From contig CP108521.1 of the NCBI GenBank assembly GCA_035999765.1, positions 5,146,001 to 5,210,000 on the forward strand: DNA of 64,000 nucleotides, given 5' to 3'. This document shows positions 17,638 through 29,011 of the stretch, piece after piece. The notes beneath the pieces are model-generated. The model did no database searches. It was given only the letters and a program-made list of their open reading frames with translations, and was not told the origin of the DNA. This DNA is from Streptomyces sp. NBC_01231 (GTDB lineage: Bacteria > Actinomycetota > Actinomycetes > Streptomycetales > Streptomycetaceae). Both the position numbers and the translations under genes were made by a program. How positions within the stretch are numbered: position 1 is the stretch's first letter; each line of letters starts with the position of its first letter.

Positions 17638-18717
17638 CTAGAGCTCCTTGCGGAACGCTTCCGCTGCCTTGAGGAAGATGTCGTTCGCCTCGGTCTCTCC
17701 GACCGTGACCCGCACACCCTCGCCCGCGAACGGCCGGATCATCACCCCCGCCTGCTCGCACGCCCGTGCGAACTCGACCGTGCGTTCCCCCAACCGCAGC
17801 CACACGAAGTTGGCCTGGGTCTCCGGCACCGTCCAGCCCTGGGCGCGCAGCGCGTCGACCACGCGGGAGCGTTCGCACACCAGAGAGCCGACCCGGCCGA
17901 GCAGTTCGTCCTCAGCCCGCAGTGAGGCGACCGCCGCGTCCTGCGCGAGCCGGCTCACCCCGAAGGGCACCGCGGTCTTGCGCAGCGCCGCCGCCACCGG
18001 CTCATGGGCGATCGCGAAGCCGACGCGCAGCCCGGCGAGGCCGTACGCCTTGGAGAACGTGCGCAGAACGCAGACGTTCGGCCGCCGACGGTACAACTCC
18101 ACGCCGTCCGGCACCTCGGCGTCGCGGATGAACTCGCGGTACGCCTCGTCCAGCACGACCAGCACGTCTCCGGGCACCCGGTCGAGGAACCGTTCCAGCT
18201 CGGCCCGCCGTACGACCGTGCCCGTGGGGTTGTTGGGGTTGCAGACGAAGATCAGCCGGGTCCGCTCGGTGATCGCGTCCGCCATGGCGTCCAGGTCGTG
18301 CACATCACCCGACGTCAGCGGCACCTGCACCGGTGTGGCCCCACTGATCCGCGTGATGATCGGGTACGCCTCGAAGGACCGCCAGGCGTAGATCACCTCG
18401 TCGCCGGGTCCGGACGTCGCCTGGATCAGCTGCTGGGCGACCCCGACCGAGCCGGTGCCGGTGGCCAGGTCGGACAGGGGCACGGCGAAGCGTTCGGACA
18501 GTTCGTTCATCAGGTCCGTGCAGGCCATGTCCGGATAGCGGTTGAACGACGAGACGGCGGCCGTCACGGTCTCCAGCACGCCGGGCAGCGGCGGATACGG
18601 GTTCTCGTTGGAGGACAGCTTGTAGGCCACCGGGCCGTCGGCCGCGGCGGGCTTGCCGGGCACGTAGGTGGGGATACCCTCCAGCTCGGCACGCAGCTTG
18701 GGGCTCGTCTCGCTCAC
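17638..18717 (-). CDS. hisC: histidinol-phosphate aminotransferase family protein
   Basis: A 359-residue class I/II PLP-dependent aminotransferase. It has the HisC N-terminus [15 protein letters not shown], the PLP contact [17 protein letters not shown] with the cofactor Asp/Tyr, and the Schiff-base Lys in [17 protein letters not shown] near residue 222. It is not in a his operon, and Streptomyces carries a second hisC elsewhere, so the substrate could be histidinol-phosphate or an aromatic amino acid. GTG 18717 is chosen because GAGGAGG lies about 7 nt upstream; the frame continues to 18738 without such a site. Confidence 0.9.
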   Translation of the reverse strand: MSETSPKLRAELEGIPTYVPGKPAAADGPVAYKLSSNENPYPPLPGVLETVTAAVSSFNRYPDMACTDLMNELSERFAVPLSDLATGTGSVGVAQQLIQATSGPGDEVIYAWRSFEAYPIITRISGATPVQVPLTSGDVHDLDAMADAITERTRLIFVCNPNNPTGTVVRRAELERFLDRVPGDVLVVLDEAYREFIRDAEVPDGVELYRRRPNVCVLRTFSKAYGLAGLRVGFAIAHEPVAAALRKTAVPFGVSRLAQDAAVASLRAEDELLGRVGSLVCERSRVVDALRAQGWTVPETQANFVWLRLGERTVEFARACEQAGVMIRPFAGEGVRVTVGETEANDIFLKAAEAFRKEL

Positions 18718-18747
18718 CGCAGTCCTCCTCGTGACCACCGGCGGACG

Positions 18748-18900
18748 TCAGCACCACCGGCTTCCATTGCTCCTCACCTTATGAGGATTCGGCCCGGCTG
18801 CGTACAGGTGGGCGACGACCTCGTCCCACGACTGGGCCCGCGCCTCAGGCGTCGCGGCCGCCGCCCCAACCGCATCAGGCGCATCACCGTACGAAGGCAT
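18748..18900 (-). CDS. possible 50-residue hypothetical protein
   Basis: A short frame upstream of hisC on the same strand, with largely G/C third positions. It begins MPSYGDAPDAVGAAAATPEA and continues with ARAQSWDEVVAHLYAAG. It has no Shine-Dalgarno, though a TAGATA -10-like sequence lies about 26 nt upstream. No domain is recognised. It could equally be part of the hisC leader. Confidence 0.25.
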   Translation of the reverse strand: MPSYGDAPDAVGAAAATPEARAQSWDEVVAHLYAAGPNPHKVRSNGSRWC

Positions 18901-19169
18901 ACGAATCCAGGGGCGCGGCCACATATATCTACGCGCCGGTAGCTCGCGCCGTAGCGCGCATCCCTCGTAAAGGTGAGTTGAGACCGCTTCGAAACATCGG
19001 CGACTTGGCAGGCCGGTGCACGCCGACAAGTCACGTCCTGTCCCTGGACCACTCAACTACCTTAGTTTCCAAGGCAATTGACCCATGACGCCCTTGCAGA
19101 AACGTGCCTGTCAACGCGTGCATATGCGTCCGCCCTACCCCACCGCATGAGCCCTACTATCGGCTCGCC
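18901..19169. other. intergenic region before the LacI gene
   Basis: This AT-richer divergent region separates hisC (and the doubtful small ORF) from the rightward LacI gene. It should contain promoters for both sides. TACTAT at 19155-19160, 9 nt before the LacI ATG, is a candidate -10 for a leaderless transcript. I see no RNA gene or repeat. Confidence 0.3.
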
Positions 19170-20282
19170 ATGACAGCAGCAGGGAAGCACCAGGTGAGCC
19201 GCGCGGAAACCTCACGGCGAGGCAGCCGGCCGGGACGGGCGGGCATCAGAGACGTTGCCGCCGCCGCCGGAGTGTCCATCACGACCGTCTCCGACGCCCT
19301 CAACGGGAAGGGCAGGCTCCCGGACGCCACCCGACGCCATGTCCGCGAGGTCGCCGACCGGCTGGGTTACCGGCCGTCGGCCGCCGCCCGCACACTCCGT
19401 ACCGGCAAGTCCGGACTGATCGGTCTGACCGTGACGACGTACGGGGATGAACCTTTCACCTTCACCGAATTCGCGTACTTCGCGGAGATGGCGCGGGCCG
19501 CCACTTCGGCCGCGCTGGCCCGCGGCTACGCCCTGGTCATCCTCCCCGCGACCTCCCGCCACGACGTGTGGTCGAACGTCGCCCTCGACGGCACGGTCGT
19601 CATCGACCCCTCCGACCAGGACCCGGTCGTCAGCGAACTGGTCCGCCAGGGTCTGCCGGTCGTCTCCGACGGCCGCCCGGCCGGCGCGCTCCCGGTCACC
19701 GCCTGGGTCGACAACGACCACGAGGCCGCCGTACTCGGCATCCTCGACCACCTGGCCGACGCCGGCGCCCGGCGGATCGGCCTGCTGACCGGGACCACCA
19801 CGGACACGTACACCCATCTGTCGACCACCGCCTACCTGCGCTGGTGCGAGCGCGTGGGCCAGGATCCGGTGTACGAGGCCTATCCCGCGCACGATCCGTG
19901 CGCGGGGGCTGTAGCCGCCGACCGGCTGCTCGCCCGCCCCGACCGTCCCGACGCCGTCTACGGTCTCTTCGACCCGAACGGCACCGACCTGCTCGCCGCG
20001 GCCCGCCGCTACGGACTGCGCGTACCGGACGACCTGCTTCTGGTGTGTTGCAGTGAATCCGCCGTGTACGCCAACACCGAGCCGCCCGTCACCACGCTCT
20101 CCCTGAAACCGCGCCACATCGGCACGGCCGTCGTCCAGCTCCTCATCGACGCCATCGAGGGGGTCGAGTCGGACCAGCCGGTCGAGCAGGTGATACCGAC
20201 CGAACTGATCGTGCGTACCTCGTCCCAGCGACGTCCGCCGCGGACGACGGTCAGCCCGCCGCGGTCGCCCGAGGAGAAGTAG
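19170..20282 (+). CDS. LacI family transcriptional regulator
   Basis: A 370-residue repressor. The N-terminal LacI helix-turn-helix lies at residues ~25-75 (IRDVAAAAGVSITTVSDALN, then the hinge-helix ending YRPSAAARTLRTGKSG). It is followed by a periplasmic-binding-protein-like effector domain (residues ~85-345). ATG 19170 is used; the frame is open further upstream, but that leader is poor in coding bias. No sugar-utilisation genes are adjacent, so neither target nor ligand can be named. It is divergent from hisC. Confidence 0.88.
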   Translation: MTAAGKHQVSRAETSRRGSRPGRAGIRDVAAAAGVSITTVSDALNGKGRLPDATRRHVREVADRLGYRPSAAARTLRTGKSGLIGLTVTTYGDEPFTFTEFAYFAEMARAATSAALARGYALVILPATSRHDVWSNVALDGTVVIDPSDQDPVVSELVRQGLPVVSDGRPAGALPVTAWVDNDHEAAVLGILDHLADAGARRIGLLTGTTTDTYTHLSTTAYLRWCERVGQDPVYEAYPAHDPCAGAVAADRLLARPDRPDAVYGLFDPNGTDLLAAARRYGLRVPDDLLLVCCSESAVYANTEPPVTTLSLKPRHIGTAVVQLLIDAIEGVESDQPVEQVIPTELIVRTSSQRRPPRTTVSPPRSPEEK

Positions 20283-20548
20283 CGCCGCAGCGCTCGGGGG
20301 ATGGCAAGCGCGTTCCACGGGGCGGGGCAAGGGTCGTCGCGGTGCGCAGCGACGTTGGTCACGCTGCGGTCGAAGACCTGCCCAATCGGGGCGAATGCCG
20401 CGGTGAACTGGACTCTTGCTCGGATTCACCACCCCTGGGTCATCACACGGCGCGATCCGCATTCCTATGATGGGCCCACGACACCGCGGGCCGCTGCGAC
20501 CAGGCAGTCCGATGCGGTGCAGGTGCGGCGCGATGGTGGAGGGGTCTG

Positions 20549-21631
20549 ATGACTCAGGGGGCCGGTCAGGGACCCGAGGTGGAGCGGACGGCGACGTTGC
20601 GCGACTTCCGGGTGCCCGCGTATGTCCACGAGACCGGTCCGTACCCGCAGGGCGTGCACACCGGTGACACGGTCAGCCCGGTCGAGGAACCGGTGGAGCG
20701 CCCGGAGGGCTACACCCCGACGGAGCGCGATCTGCCGGTCATCAACCGGGGGGACACGCTTCAGACGGCCGTCGACCCCGAACCCCTCCCGGCCCCGCAG
20801 CCGACGGCGGGTCCCGGTCCGCTGTTCGTCGTCGGAGACGTGCACGGCTATCTCGACGAGCTGGTGGGCGCTCTCCAGGAGAAGGGGCTCCTGGACGCCG
20901 CGGGCAACTGGTGCGCGGGCACCGCACGGCTGTGGTTCCTCGGTGACTTCACCGACCGAGGTCCGGACGGCATCGGCGTCATCGACCTCGTGATGCGGCT
21001 GTCCGCCGAGGCCGCCGCGGCCGGCGGCTACTGCAAGGCGCTCATGGGCAACCACGAGCTGCTGCTGCTCGGCGCCAAGCGGTTCGGCGACACTCCCGTC
21101 AACTCCGGCGCGGGCACCGCCACCTTCCAGGCGGCCTGGCTGCTCAACGGCGGTCAGAAGACCGACATGGACCGTCTCCAGGACCACCATCTGCAGTGGA
21201 TGGCCCGCCTCGACGCCATGGAGGAGGTCGACGGCCATCTGCTCGTCCACTCCGACACCACTGCCTACCTCGACTACGGCGACTCGATCGAAGCGGTCAA
21301 CGACACCGTTCGCGAGACGATCACGCGCAATGACGCGGACGAGGTGTGGGACCTGTTCCGCAAGTTCACCAGGCGGTTCTCCTTCCGCGACGAGGGCGGC
21401 CCCGACCATGTGCGTTCCTTGCTCGACATGTACGGCGGCACCCGGATCGTGCACGGCCACAGCCCCATCCCGTATCTCCTGGGCCAGGTCGGCGCCGAGG
21501 ACGGCGAGGACACCTCCGGTCCCGTGGTCGAGGGAGCGCATCTCTACGCCGACGGACTCGCCATCGCGATGGACGGCGGCGTGACCATGGCCGGAAAGCT
21601 GCTGGTCCAGCAACTGCCGTTGGATATCTGA
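20549..21631 (+). CDS. calcineurin-like metallophosphoesterase
   Basis: A 360-residue Ser/Thr-phosphatase-type metallophosphoesterase. Metal-ligand motifs in order are GDVHGYLDEL near residue 96, GDFTDRGPDG, GNHELLLL near 166, the later His in LLVHSDTT, and HGHSPIPYL. The first ~85 residues are Pro-rich and probably flexible. ATG 20549 follows GGAGGGG. The substrate, protein or nucleotide, is unknown. It lies in a monocistronic setting between the LacI gene and a membrane protein gene. Confidence 0.9.
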   Translation: MTQGAGQGPEVERTATLRDFRVPAYVHETGPYPQGVHTGDTVSPVEEPVERPEGYTPTERDLPVINRGDTLQTAVDPEPLPAPQPTAGPGPLFVVGDVHGYLDELVGALQEKGLLDAAGNWCAGTARLWFLGDFTDRGPDGIGVIDLVMRLSAEAAAAGGYCKALMGNHELLLLGAKRFGDTPVNSGAGTATFQAAWLLNGGQKTDMDRLQDHHLQWMARLDAMEEVDGHLLVHSDTTAYLDYGDSIEAVNDTVRETITRNDADEVWDLFRKFTRRFSFRDEGGPDHVRSLLDMYGGTRIVHGHSPIPYLLGQVGAEDGEDTSGPVVEGAHLYADGLAIAMDGGVTMAGKLLVQQLPLDI

Positions 21632-21824
21632 ACGTTCACAGGGCAGGCGCTCCCCCACGGAGGACCGACCGGCGACGGCACTGGCCACAGGGCATTTTCG
21701 GTAAACCCCCTGTCACGCCGTGCCGTCATCGCTCTACCATCGGCTTATCCGTAGCAGGCTCCCCTCCGTTTCTGCCCGACGGCTCGTCAGCGTGCGAGCC
21801 CCAAGCCCTACGGAGCATCGGGGG

Positions 21825-22688
21825 ATGCACATGAACAGCGTTCCGCAGCACCTGCTGAACGAGGACCGCCAGGAATACGAGCGGATCCTCGATGAGGTGC
21901 TGCGCTCCGCACCACACCGTCCGGAATTGGCCGATGTCGGACAACGGCTCAATCCGGAACAGCTGCGCACCATGGCGCTCAACGCCACCGCACTCATCAC
22001 GGCGGCCGCGGCGACCGAGTACCAGCACTACGTGAAGGTTCGCGAGGAACTGCGCCACCCGGCGCCGTCCACCCCGTCGTCCAACCGCGCAACCGGCTCC
22101 GCGGATCCGGGCACCGGCGCGATGGGGCTCGCCACCACCATGGGAGAGGTCGCCGAGACCACCGGCGCGGGCGCCGTCGCCGTCGTCGCTGTCCTGGCAC
22201 CCGTCCTGTCCGGAACCGCCGCGGCGATCTTCCTGCTCGTGGGCTACATCCTGAAGATGCTCGACCCTGAGCCGGCGTTCGCCCAGACGATGCTCACCAC
22301 CGGATGGGTGTTCGGCGCCATGACCGCGGCCGCGATCCTCGTCGCCGCTGTCGGGCTGCTCCTCACCGCCCTGCGCAACAGGCCCGCGCTCGCCGCCGGA
22401 ACGTACGGCGAGATGAGCGCGGAGGTGATCCGGGCCAGGGAAGCCTGGCGCGAGGCACTCCTGGAGCGCGGCATCCTGCCGTTTCTGCGAGAGGCGCTCG
22501 CGGACCCCGGCACCGCCGCACTGCGCCGTACGGCACCACCGGCGCCGACCAGCCGCATGCCGCACCTCGGCTACGGCCGTCCCGGCTTCAGCAGCCCGGA
22601 CGAAGGCGCCGGCGGCTCGCGCCCGAGCTTCACGAGCCCGGACTACACCAGCCCGGACTTCGGGGGGCCGGATCACAAGCCGGAGTAG
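21825..22688 (+). CDS. two-TM membrane protein, function unknown
   Basis: A 287-residue protein. It has a helical soluble N-terminal part (SVPQHLLNEDRQEYERILDE), two strong transmembrane helices (TGAGAVAVVAVLAPVLSGTA continuing to LLVGYILKML, and TAAAILVAAVGLLLTAL), then a cytoplasmic or extracellular helix and a repeat-like C-terminal tail with SPD triplets (FSSPDEG, FTSPDYTSPDFGGPD). The start is ATG 21825 or ATG 21831; both have G-rich sequence upstream. I do not recognise a characterised family. It is followed by a strong hairpin terminator. Confidence 0.8.
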   Translation: MHMNSVPQHLLNEDRQEYERILDEVLRSAPHRPELADVGQRLNPEQLRTMALNATALITAAAATEYQHYVKVREELRHPAPSTPSSNRATGSADPGTGAMGLATTMGEVAETTGAGAVAVVAVLAPVLSGTAAAIFLLVGYILKMLDPEPAFAQTMLTTGWVFGAMTAAAILVAAVGLLLTALRNRPALAAGTYGEMSAEVIRAREAWREALLERGILPFLREALADPGTAALRRTAPPAPTSRMPHLGYGRPGFSSPDEGAGGSRPSFTSPDYTSPDFGGPDHKPE

Positions 22689-22704
22689 CAACCGGCACAG
22701 CCTC

Positions 22705-22740
22705 TCGGCTTGCGCCCCCACCCAGGGGAGCGCAAGCCGA
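22705..22740 (+). terminator. terminator after the SPD-tail membrane protein
   Basis: A long hairpin: TCGGCTTGCGC at 22705-22715 pairs with GCGCAAGCCGA at 22730-22740, and inner CCCC/GGGG extends it. It starts 16 bp past the stop at 22688. Confidence 0.8.
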
Positions 22741-22998
22741 CGACCCGGCGTCGGGCCCTCCGCCCGCCGAGCCGGTGTCCGCCATCAGCCAAGGCAATCC
22801 GCTGCGGCCACCCGCTGCGCCGTCCTCTACCGCTACCGCGGGCGGGCGGCAGAGGCCGGCTCATGCGCCGCTGGAGATCTGTGCTCCTGAGGTCCTTCGG
22901 CCGGGCGTGGAAGTGGGTGCTCCACCCCCGCGTGCGCCGATGTGACGGCACAGGGCCGACCGAAATCCGGTTCTCTCCGCCGGCTTCCCAGCCCCCGT
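22741..22998. other. convergent intergenic region without a recognisable gene
   Basis: About 260 bp between the terminator of the upstream membrane-protein gene and that of thiC. Short frames here lack ribosome-binding sites and family resemblance. I see nothing further. Confidence 0.5.
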
Positions 22999-23029
22999 CC
23001 GGCCCGCGTCCATGGCAGACGCGGGCCGG
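22999..23029 (-). terminator. thiC terminator
   Basis: A perfect 12-bp stem, CCGGCCCGCGTC at 22999-23010 and GACGCGGGCCGG at 23018-23029, with a 7-nt loop. It lies 40 bp downstream of the thiC stop. Confidence 0.85.
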
Positions 23030-23068
23030 TCAGGAACGGGCCGCTGTGCCGGGCGGAAGGACTGCGGG

Positions 23069-25031
<1,963 letters not shown>

Positions 25032-25106
25032 AAAGGTGCCTCCACGCTAGCGTCAATTCGGGCGCGCTGAACAGAGGGCCCCTGTCGTTCTTGGGATGAT
25101 CGGTCG

Positions 25107-26771
25107 GTGACCACGACAGATCAGCCTGCGTACCCACCGCCCGAGCCGCGCCGTGGGTCCGGTCGCGGAGACGGCGACTACGGCTCTGGTGGTGGGCAGA
25201 GGCCCGGTGGCGGGTACGGGCCCGGTGTGAGGCCGGAGCCCGGTGGCGGGCCGGCGTATGGGCACGGTCCCGGTGGCGGGCCGGGACACGGGCACGGCCA
25301 CGGTTCCGCTGGCGGTTCCGGGCCCCGGCCAGGCGAGGGCGATGGTGGCGGCGGCGGTGGCGGGCATGGCCAGGGGCCCGGTGACGGTGGCGGGCCAGGG
25401 CCGGATTCCGAGGGCGGCGGACACGGCCACTCACACGGTCACAGCCACAGTCATGGTCCGGCTGCTCCCGTCTCCCAGCACCTGCGCAAGGTCATCGCCG
25501 CCATCCTGATCCCGTTCGGGGCCGCGGTGCTGGTCGGGCTCGCGGTGCTGTGGCCCGGCGGCGCGCCGGCTCACGCGCGAACCGGCGTCGGCTTCGACCG
25601 GCAGACACAGCAGGCGACGGTCACGAAGGTCGAGAGCGTCAGCTGCAAGTCGGTGAACGCCTCCGGGGACGTCCCGACCGGCGACACTTCCACCGCCGAG
25701 GGCTCGTCCGCGCAGCAGCAGGCGAACGGCACCTGCAAGCGGGCCACGATCCGGGTCGACACCGGCAAGGACAAGAACCGTACGTTCACGGAGATCGTTC
25801 AGCCCGACCAGTCCCGGCAGTTGCACGAGGGCGAGAAGGTCGTGGTCGCGTACGAGCCCTCCGCGCCGAAGGACCTGCAGTACTCGGTCACCGACGTGAA
25901 CCGCAGGCTGCCGATGGCGCTGCTCGCCGGGATCTTCGCCATCGCCGTCGTGGTGGTGGGCCGACTGCGTGGTGTCATGGCACTGGTCGCGCTGGCCATC
26001 AGCTTCATGATCCTGAACTTCTTCATCCTGCCCGCGATATTGCAGGGATCGAACCCGCTGCTCGTGGCGGTGATCGGGGCGAGCGCCATCATGCTGATCG
26101 CCCTGTACCTGTGCCACGGGCTGTCGGCCAGAACCTCCGTGGCAGTGCTCGGCACACTGATCTCACTGTTCCTCATCGGCGTCCTGGGCTCGCAGTTCAT
26201 CGGCTGGGCCGCACTCACCGGCAACACTGACGACAACACCGGACTGATCCACGGCCTGTACCCGTCGATCGACATGAGCGGGCTGCTGCTCGCCGGCGTC
26301 ATCATCGGTTCGCTCGGTGTCCTGGACGACGTGACGGTCACACAGACGTCGGCGGTCTGGGAACTGCACGAGGCCAACCCGTCGATGGGCTGGCGCGGGC
26401 TGTACCGGGCGGGCATCCGCATCGGACGCGACCACATCGCGTCCGTCGTCAACACGCTCGTCCTCGCCTACGCGGGCGCCGCGCTGCCGCTGCTGCTGCT
26501 CTTCTCGATCGCCCAGAGCAGCGTGGGCACGGTGGCCAACAGCGAGTTGGTCGCTGAGGAGATCGTGCGCACGCTGGTGGGCTCGATCGGCCTGGTCGCC
26601 TCGGTACCGGTCACCACGGCCCTCGCGGCCCTGGTGGTCTCGGCCGACCGGCCTGAAACGCGGACGTCCGCCGCTACGGCGGGGGCAGGAGACACAGGGA
26701 CGGGACCGGTGCCGGTGGTTGACCGCCCGGCTCCGGCACGCGGTGGGAAGGGACGCCGACGCAAGCACTGA
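25107..26771 (+). CDS. YibE/F-like multi-spanning membrane protein with Gly/His-rich N-terminus
   Basis: A 554-residue protein. The first ~125 residues are low-complexity Gly/Pro/His (for example HGHSHGHSHSHGP). A TM helix follows (VIAAILIPFGAAVLVGLAVL), then a ~100-residue extracytoplasmic part with two Cys, then a YibE/F-type membrane domain of about seven TM segments including GSLGVLDDVTVTQTSAVWEL. YibE/F proteins have no firm biochemical role. The His-rich tail suggests divalent metal (Zn/Ni/Co) binding, which is inference. GTG 25107 is divergent from thiC. Confidence 0.8.
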   Translation: MTTTDQPAYPPPEPRRGSGRGDGDYGSGGGQRPGGGYGPGVRPEPGGGPAYGHGPGGGPGHGHGHGSAGGSGPRPGEGDGGGGGGGHGQGPGDGGGPGPDSEGGGHGHSHGHSHSHGPAAPVSQHLRKVIAAILIPFGAAVLVGLAVLWPGGAPAHARTGVGFDRQTQQATVTKVESVSCKSVNASGDVPTGDTSTAEGSSAQQQANGTCKRATIRVDTGKDKNRTFTEIVQPDQSRQLHEGEKVVVAYEPSAPKDLQYSVTDVNRRLPMALLAGIFAIAVVVVGRLRGVMALVALAISFMILNFFILPAILQGSNPLLVAVIGASAIMLIALYLCHGLSARTSVAVLGTLISLFLIGVLGSQFIGWAALTGNTDDNTGLIHGLYPSIDMSGLLLAGVIIGSLGVLDDVTVTQTSAVWELHEANPSMGWRGLYRAGIRIGRDHIASVVNTLVLAYAGAALPLLLLFSIAQSSVGTVANSELVAEEIVRTLVGSIGLVASVPVTTALAALVVSADRPETRTSAATAGAGDTGTGPVPVVDRPAPARGGKGRRRKH

Positions 26772-26861
26772 CGTGGAAGGTTCGGCCGGCCTCGGTCGCA
26801 CCTTCTCCGCCCCACTCCCTGAGATCACCCGAACAGAAGCGTTACTGCGCGCCGTGGCGCT

Positions 26862-27269
26862 TCAGCCCGCGCTCTGCTCCTCCGCCAGGATGCGGTCCAG
26901 TGCCTCGTCGAGGTGGGCGTCGAAGTCGGCGAGCGCACCCTCCTGGCCCAGCGGCACCAGCTTGTCGGTGCGGTCGAGGAACGCGACCAGCGGTGCCGTG
27001 GACGAGCGGAACAGGGCCTGGTCGCTGCCGACCTGAAGCCGGATCAGTACGTCACCCAGCGTGTCGGTGTCGGCGGGAGCGACCCGTACGTCGCCCTCCC
27101 CGCACGGGCGCCCCACTCCGTCGATCAGCAGCTCACGGCCGAAGGCCCAGGTCACCGGGGCATCGCCGGGCAAATGAAAGGTCAGCCGGACGGCATACGG
27201 ATCGCAGGTCTCGTAGCGCAGTTCCACCGGGATGCGGAAGGACAACTCCTCGGACACGAGAAAGCTCAT
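26862..27269 (-). CDS. ssgA: sporulation-specific cell division activator SsgA
   Basis: A 135-residue SsgA-like protein (SALP), unique to sporulating actinomycetes. SsgA activates sporulation-specific septation and marks sites of wall remodelling. The N-terminus MSFLVSEELSFRIPVELRYE and the body GDAPVTWAFGRELL and LVAFLDRTDKLVPLGQE match SsgA itself rather than SsgB, which also fits the adjacent ssgR. Tandem ATGs lie at 27272 and 27269; AGAGG is better spaced for 27269. The frame is open to 27299. It is downstream of ssgR on the same strand, separated by about 130 bp. Confidence 0.93.
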   Translation of the reverse strand: MSFLVSEELSFRIPVELRYETCDPYAVRLTFHLPGDAPVTWAFGRELLIDGVGRPCGEGDVRVAPADTDTLGDVLIRLQVGSDQALFRSSTAPLVAFLDRTDKLVPLGQEGALADFDAHLDEALDRILAEEQSAG

Positions 27270-27398
27270 CATGACCTCTGCCTGTACGGACTCTCGCATC
27301 GCCTACCCCGTCGTGTGACGTCGTCTGGCCGGGAATGATCCCTCTGACACTGCTGGCATCTTGCTGAACGTGCGCGCTAGATCACAAGGAGTGAGTTT

Positions 27399-28445
27399 TC
27401 AGATACTGATAGAGAGCGCGAGCGACCCGAGGTGCCGCCCCACGGCGTTCTGTAACTGACGCGTCGCCGCAGGCAGACGATCAGCCTGGTGCGCGGGGAG
27501 AGAGATGGCCATGGTCGCGGCTGTCGTGCCCACCGTGATCGGAATGGCCGCGCACACGGTGCCCAGCGCGTACTCCTGGCGCTCCGTCACCGCATCCATG
27601 CGCCGTATGCGTTCGAGCCGCCGTAGCAATGTGTGGCTGTCACGCACCGTGTACGGGGTGATGGACTGCACGGGGTGCCGGTCGAGGTGGTCGCGGCGGG
27701 CGTCCTCGTCCAGTTGGGCCAGCAGGCACTGGCCGATGGCGTGCGCGTGTCCGGTCTCGCGGAAGTCGGCCCATTCCTCGACCGCCGGATTTCCCGGGGC
27801 GTCGGAGACGCACACGACCTCGATCTCCCCGTCGCGGTACATGGCGTAGTACACCGGGACACCGATGGCGTCGCGCCAGTCGGCGAGCGTGTCGACGACG
27901 GTGCTGCGACGTTTCTGCCGCGCGCCGCTGCTGCCCAGTCGCTCGGCTGCCTCGCCGAGGAAGAACAATCCCTTGTCCCGGGACAGATAGCCCTCGTACA
28001 CGAGAGTGCGCAGCAGGTGGTACGCCGTGGGGAGGGCCAGACCCGTCTCACGGGCCAGTTGCTTGGCGGGCGCTCCGTGTTCGTGCTCGGCGACGGCCTC
28101 CAGCAGGCGCATGGCGCGCTGCACCGACCCGATCAGGGTCGCGGAGTGCGGTGCCGCGGAGGATTCCGCCGCGTGCCGTTGCGTGGGAGGCGTCTGCCGC
28201 CGCCCGGGAGGGGGCATCGTCGAGCGTGGCTGCGTCGGCAGCGCGGGCCGCTCGACGGATGACGTCGTCGAGCGCGGCCGTCCTGTGGCCGGTGCGGGTT
28301 GTTCAGGCGGCCGGATCCGGGACCCCGGAGCCGGGACGGCGGCCCGGACGTCGGCGGGGGGCCCGGGGGGTTCGGTGTGGGCGGTGTCAACCGTGACCAA
28401 GGGGCACTCCCGAAGCGCGAGGGGGCGGCCCGTGCTGGGGAACAC
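27399..28445 (-). CDS. ssgR: IclR family regulator SsgR, activator of ssgA
   Basis: A 348-codon frame. The IclR winged helix-turn-helix lies at residues ~107-165 (GSVQRAMRLLEAVAEHEHGA, then LALPTAYHLLRTLVYEGYLS), and the effector domain follows. Position directly upstream of ssgA identifies it as SsgR, known in S. coelicolor to be required for ssgA transcription. The first ~100 residues are Pro/Arg/Thr-rich and poorly conserved in character. Known SsgR is shorter from memory, so the true start may be internal. GTG 28445 has no clear ribosome-binding site, although codon bias upstream of the HTH stays coding-like. Confidence 0.9.
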   Translation of the reverse strand: MFPSTGRPLALRECPLVTVDTAHTEPPGPPADVRAAVPAPGSRIRPPEQPAPATGRPRSTTSSVERPALPTQPRSTMPPPGRRQTPPTQRHAAESSAAPHSATLIGSVQRAMRLLEAVAEHEHGAPAKQLARETGLALPTAYHLLRTLVYEGYLSRDKGLFFLGEAAERLGSSGARQKRRSTVVDTLADWRDAIGVPVYYAMYRDGEIEVVCVSDAPGNPAVEEWADFRETGHAHAIGQCLLAQLDEDARRDHLDRHPVQSITPYTVRDSHTLLRRLERIRRMDAVTERQEYALGTVCAAIPITVGTTAATMAISLPAHQADRLPAATRQLQNAVGRHLGSLALSISI

Positions 28446-28540
28446 GGGAGGGCTGGTACGCCGCTCACGGGGGTTCGTCCCCGCGACGACCCCGGACTCT
28501 AATGGCCCGTCGTCGCTCGCAGACGCCCTGCCCGGGAAAC

Positions 28541-28558
28541 TTCCCTCGCGCGAGGGAA
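28541..28558. repeat. 18-bp perfect palindrome upstream of ssgR
   Basis: TTCCCTCGCGCGAGGGAA is a perfect inverted repeat. It lies 96 bp upstream of the ssgR start and 84 bp downstream of the DUF5326 gene. It could be a terminator hairpin for the latter (loop GCGC) or an operator for ssgR. Confidence 0.5.
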
Positions 28559-28641
28559 CCGGTGATTCCTGTTACCGATCGCCGGTTGCCCTGCGTGAAC
28601 CTCTCATTCGCCGCCCGGGACGGCCCCGTCGCACCGGGCGC

Positions 28642-28854
28642 TCACCAGTCGCTGCGCGACGAGGAGCTGGATGTGAACTTCCGTACGACGTAGATCAGTC
28701 CGCCGACGAGCGCGACGAAGACCAGCACCTTGAACAGCAGTCCGATGACGAAGCCGACGACGCTGGCGATCAGCCCGCCGAACACGACCAGGGCGATGAC
28801 CGGCACCGCCACCCACTTAACCCACCACGGCAGTCCCGCGAAGATCTCTCGCAT
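28642..28854 (-). CDS. DUF5326-type small membrane protein
   Basis: A 70-residue protein with two adjoining TM helices (VAVPVIALVVFGGLIASVVG and LLFKVLVFVALVGGLIYVV) and a Ser-rich basic tail (KFTSSSSSRSDW). It closely resembles short Streptomyces proteins I know as DUF5326, without assigned function. ATG 28854 has GAGAGGTAAGGG upstream. It follows the cupin gene on the same strand with a 157-bp gap. Confidence 0.82.
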   Translation of the reverse strand: MREIFAGLPWWVKWVAVPVIALVVFGGLIASVVGFVIGLLFKVLVFVALVGGLIYVVRKFTSSSSSRSDW

Positions 28855-29011
28855 CGCCCTTACCTCTCCGATACCTGTCCACGCCCGGCGCCCTTGGTGC
28901 CGGATCTTCCTATGTCCTGCACTCGATGCTAGGGCGAGGAGGGGGCCGGCGGGGGCCTCGCATCCCTTGTCCGCCCCTGACTGATCCCCTAGGGAACCCC
29001 GAGGTCGCGCG

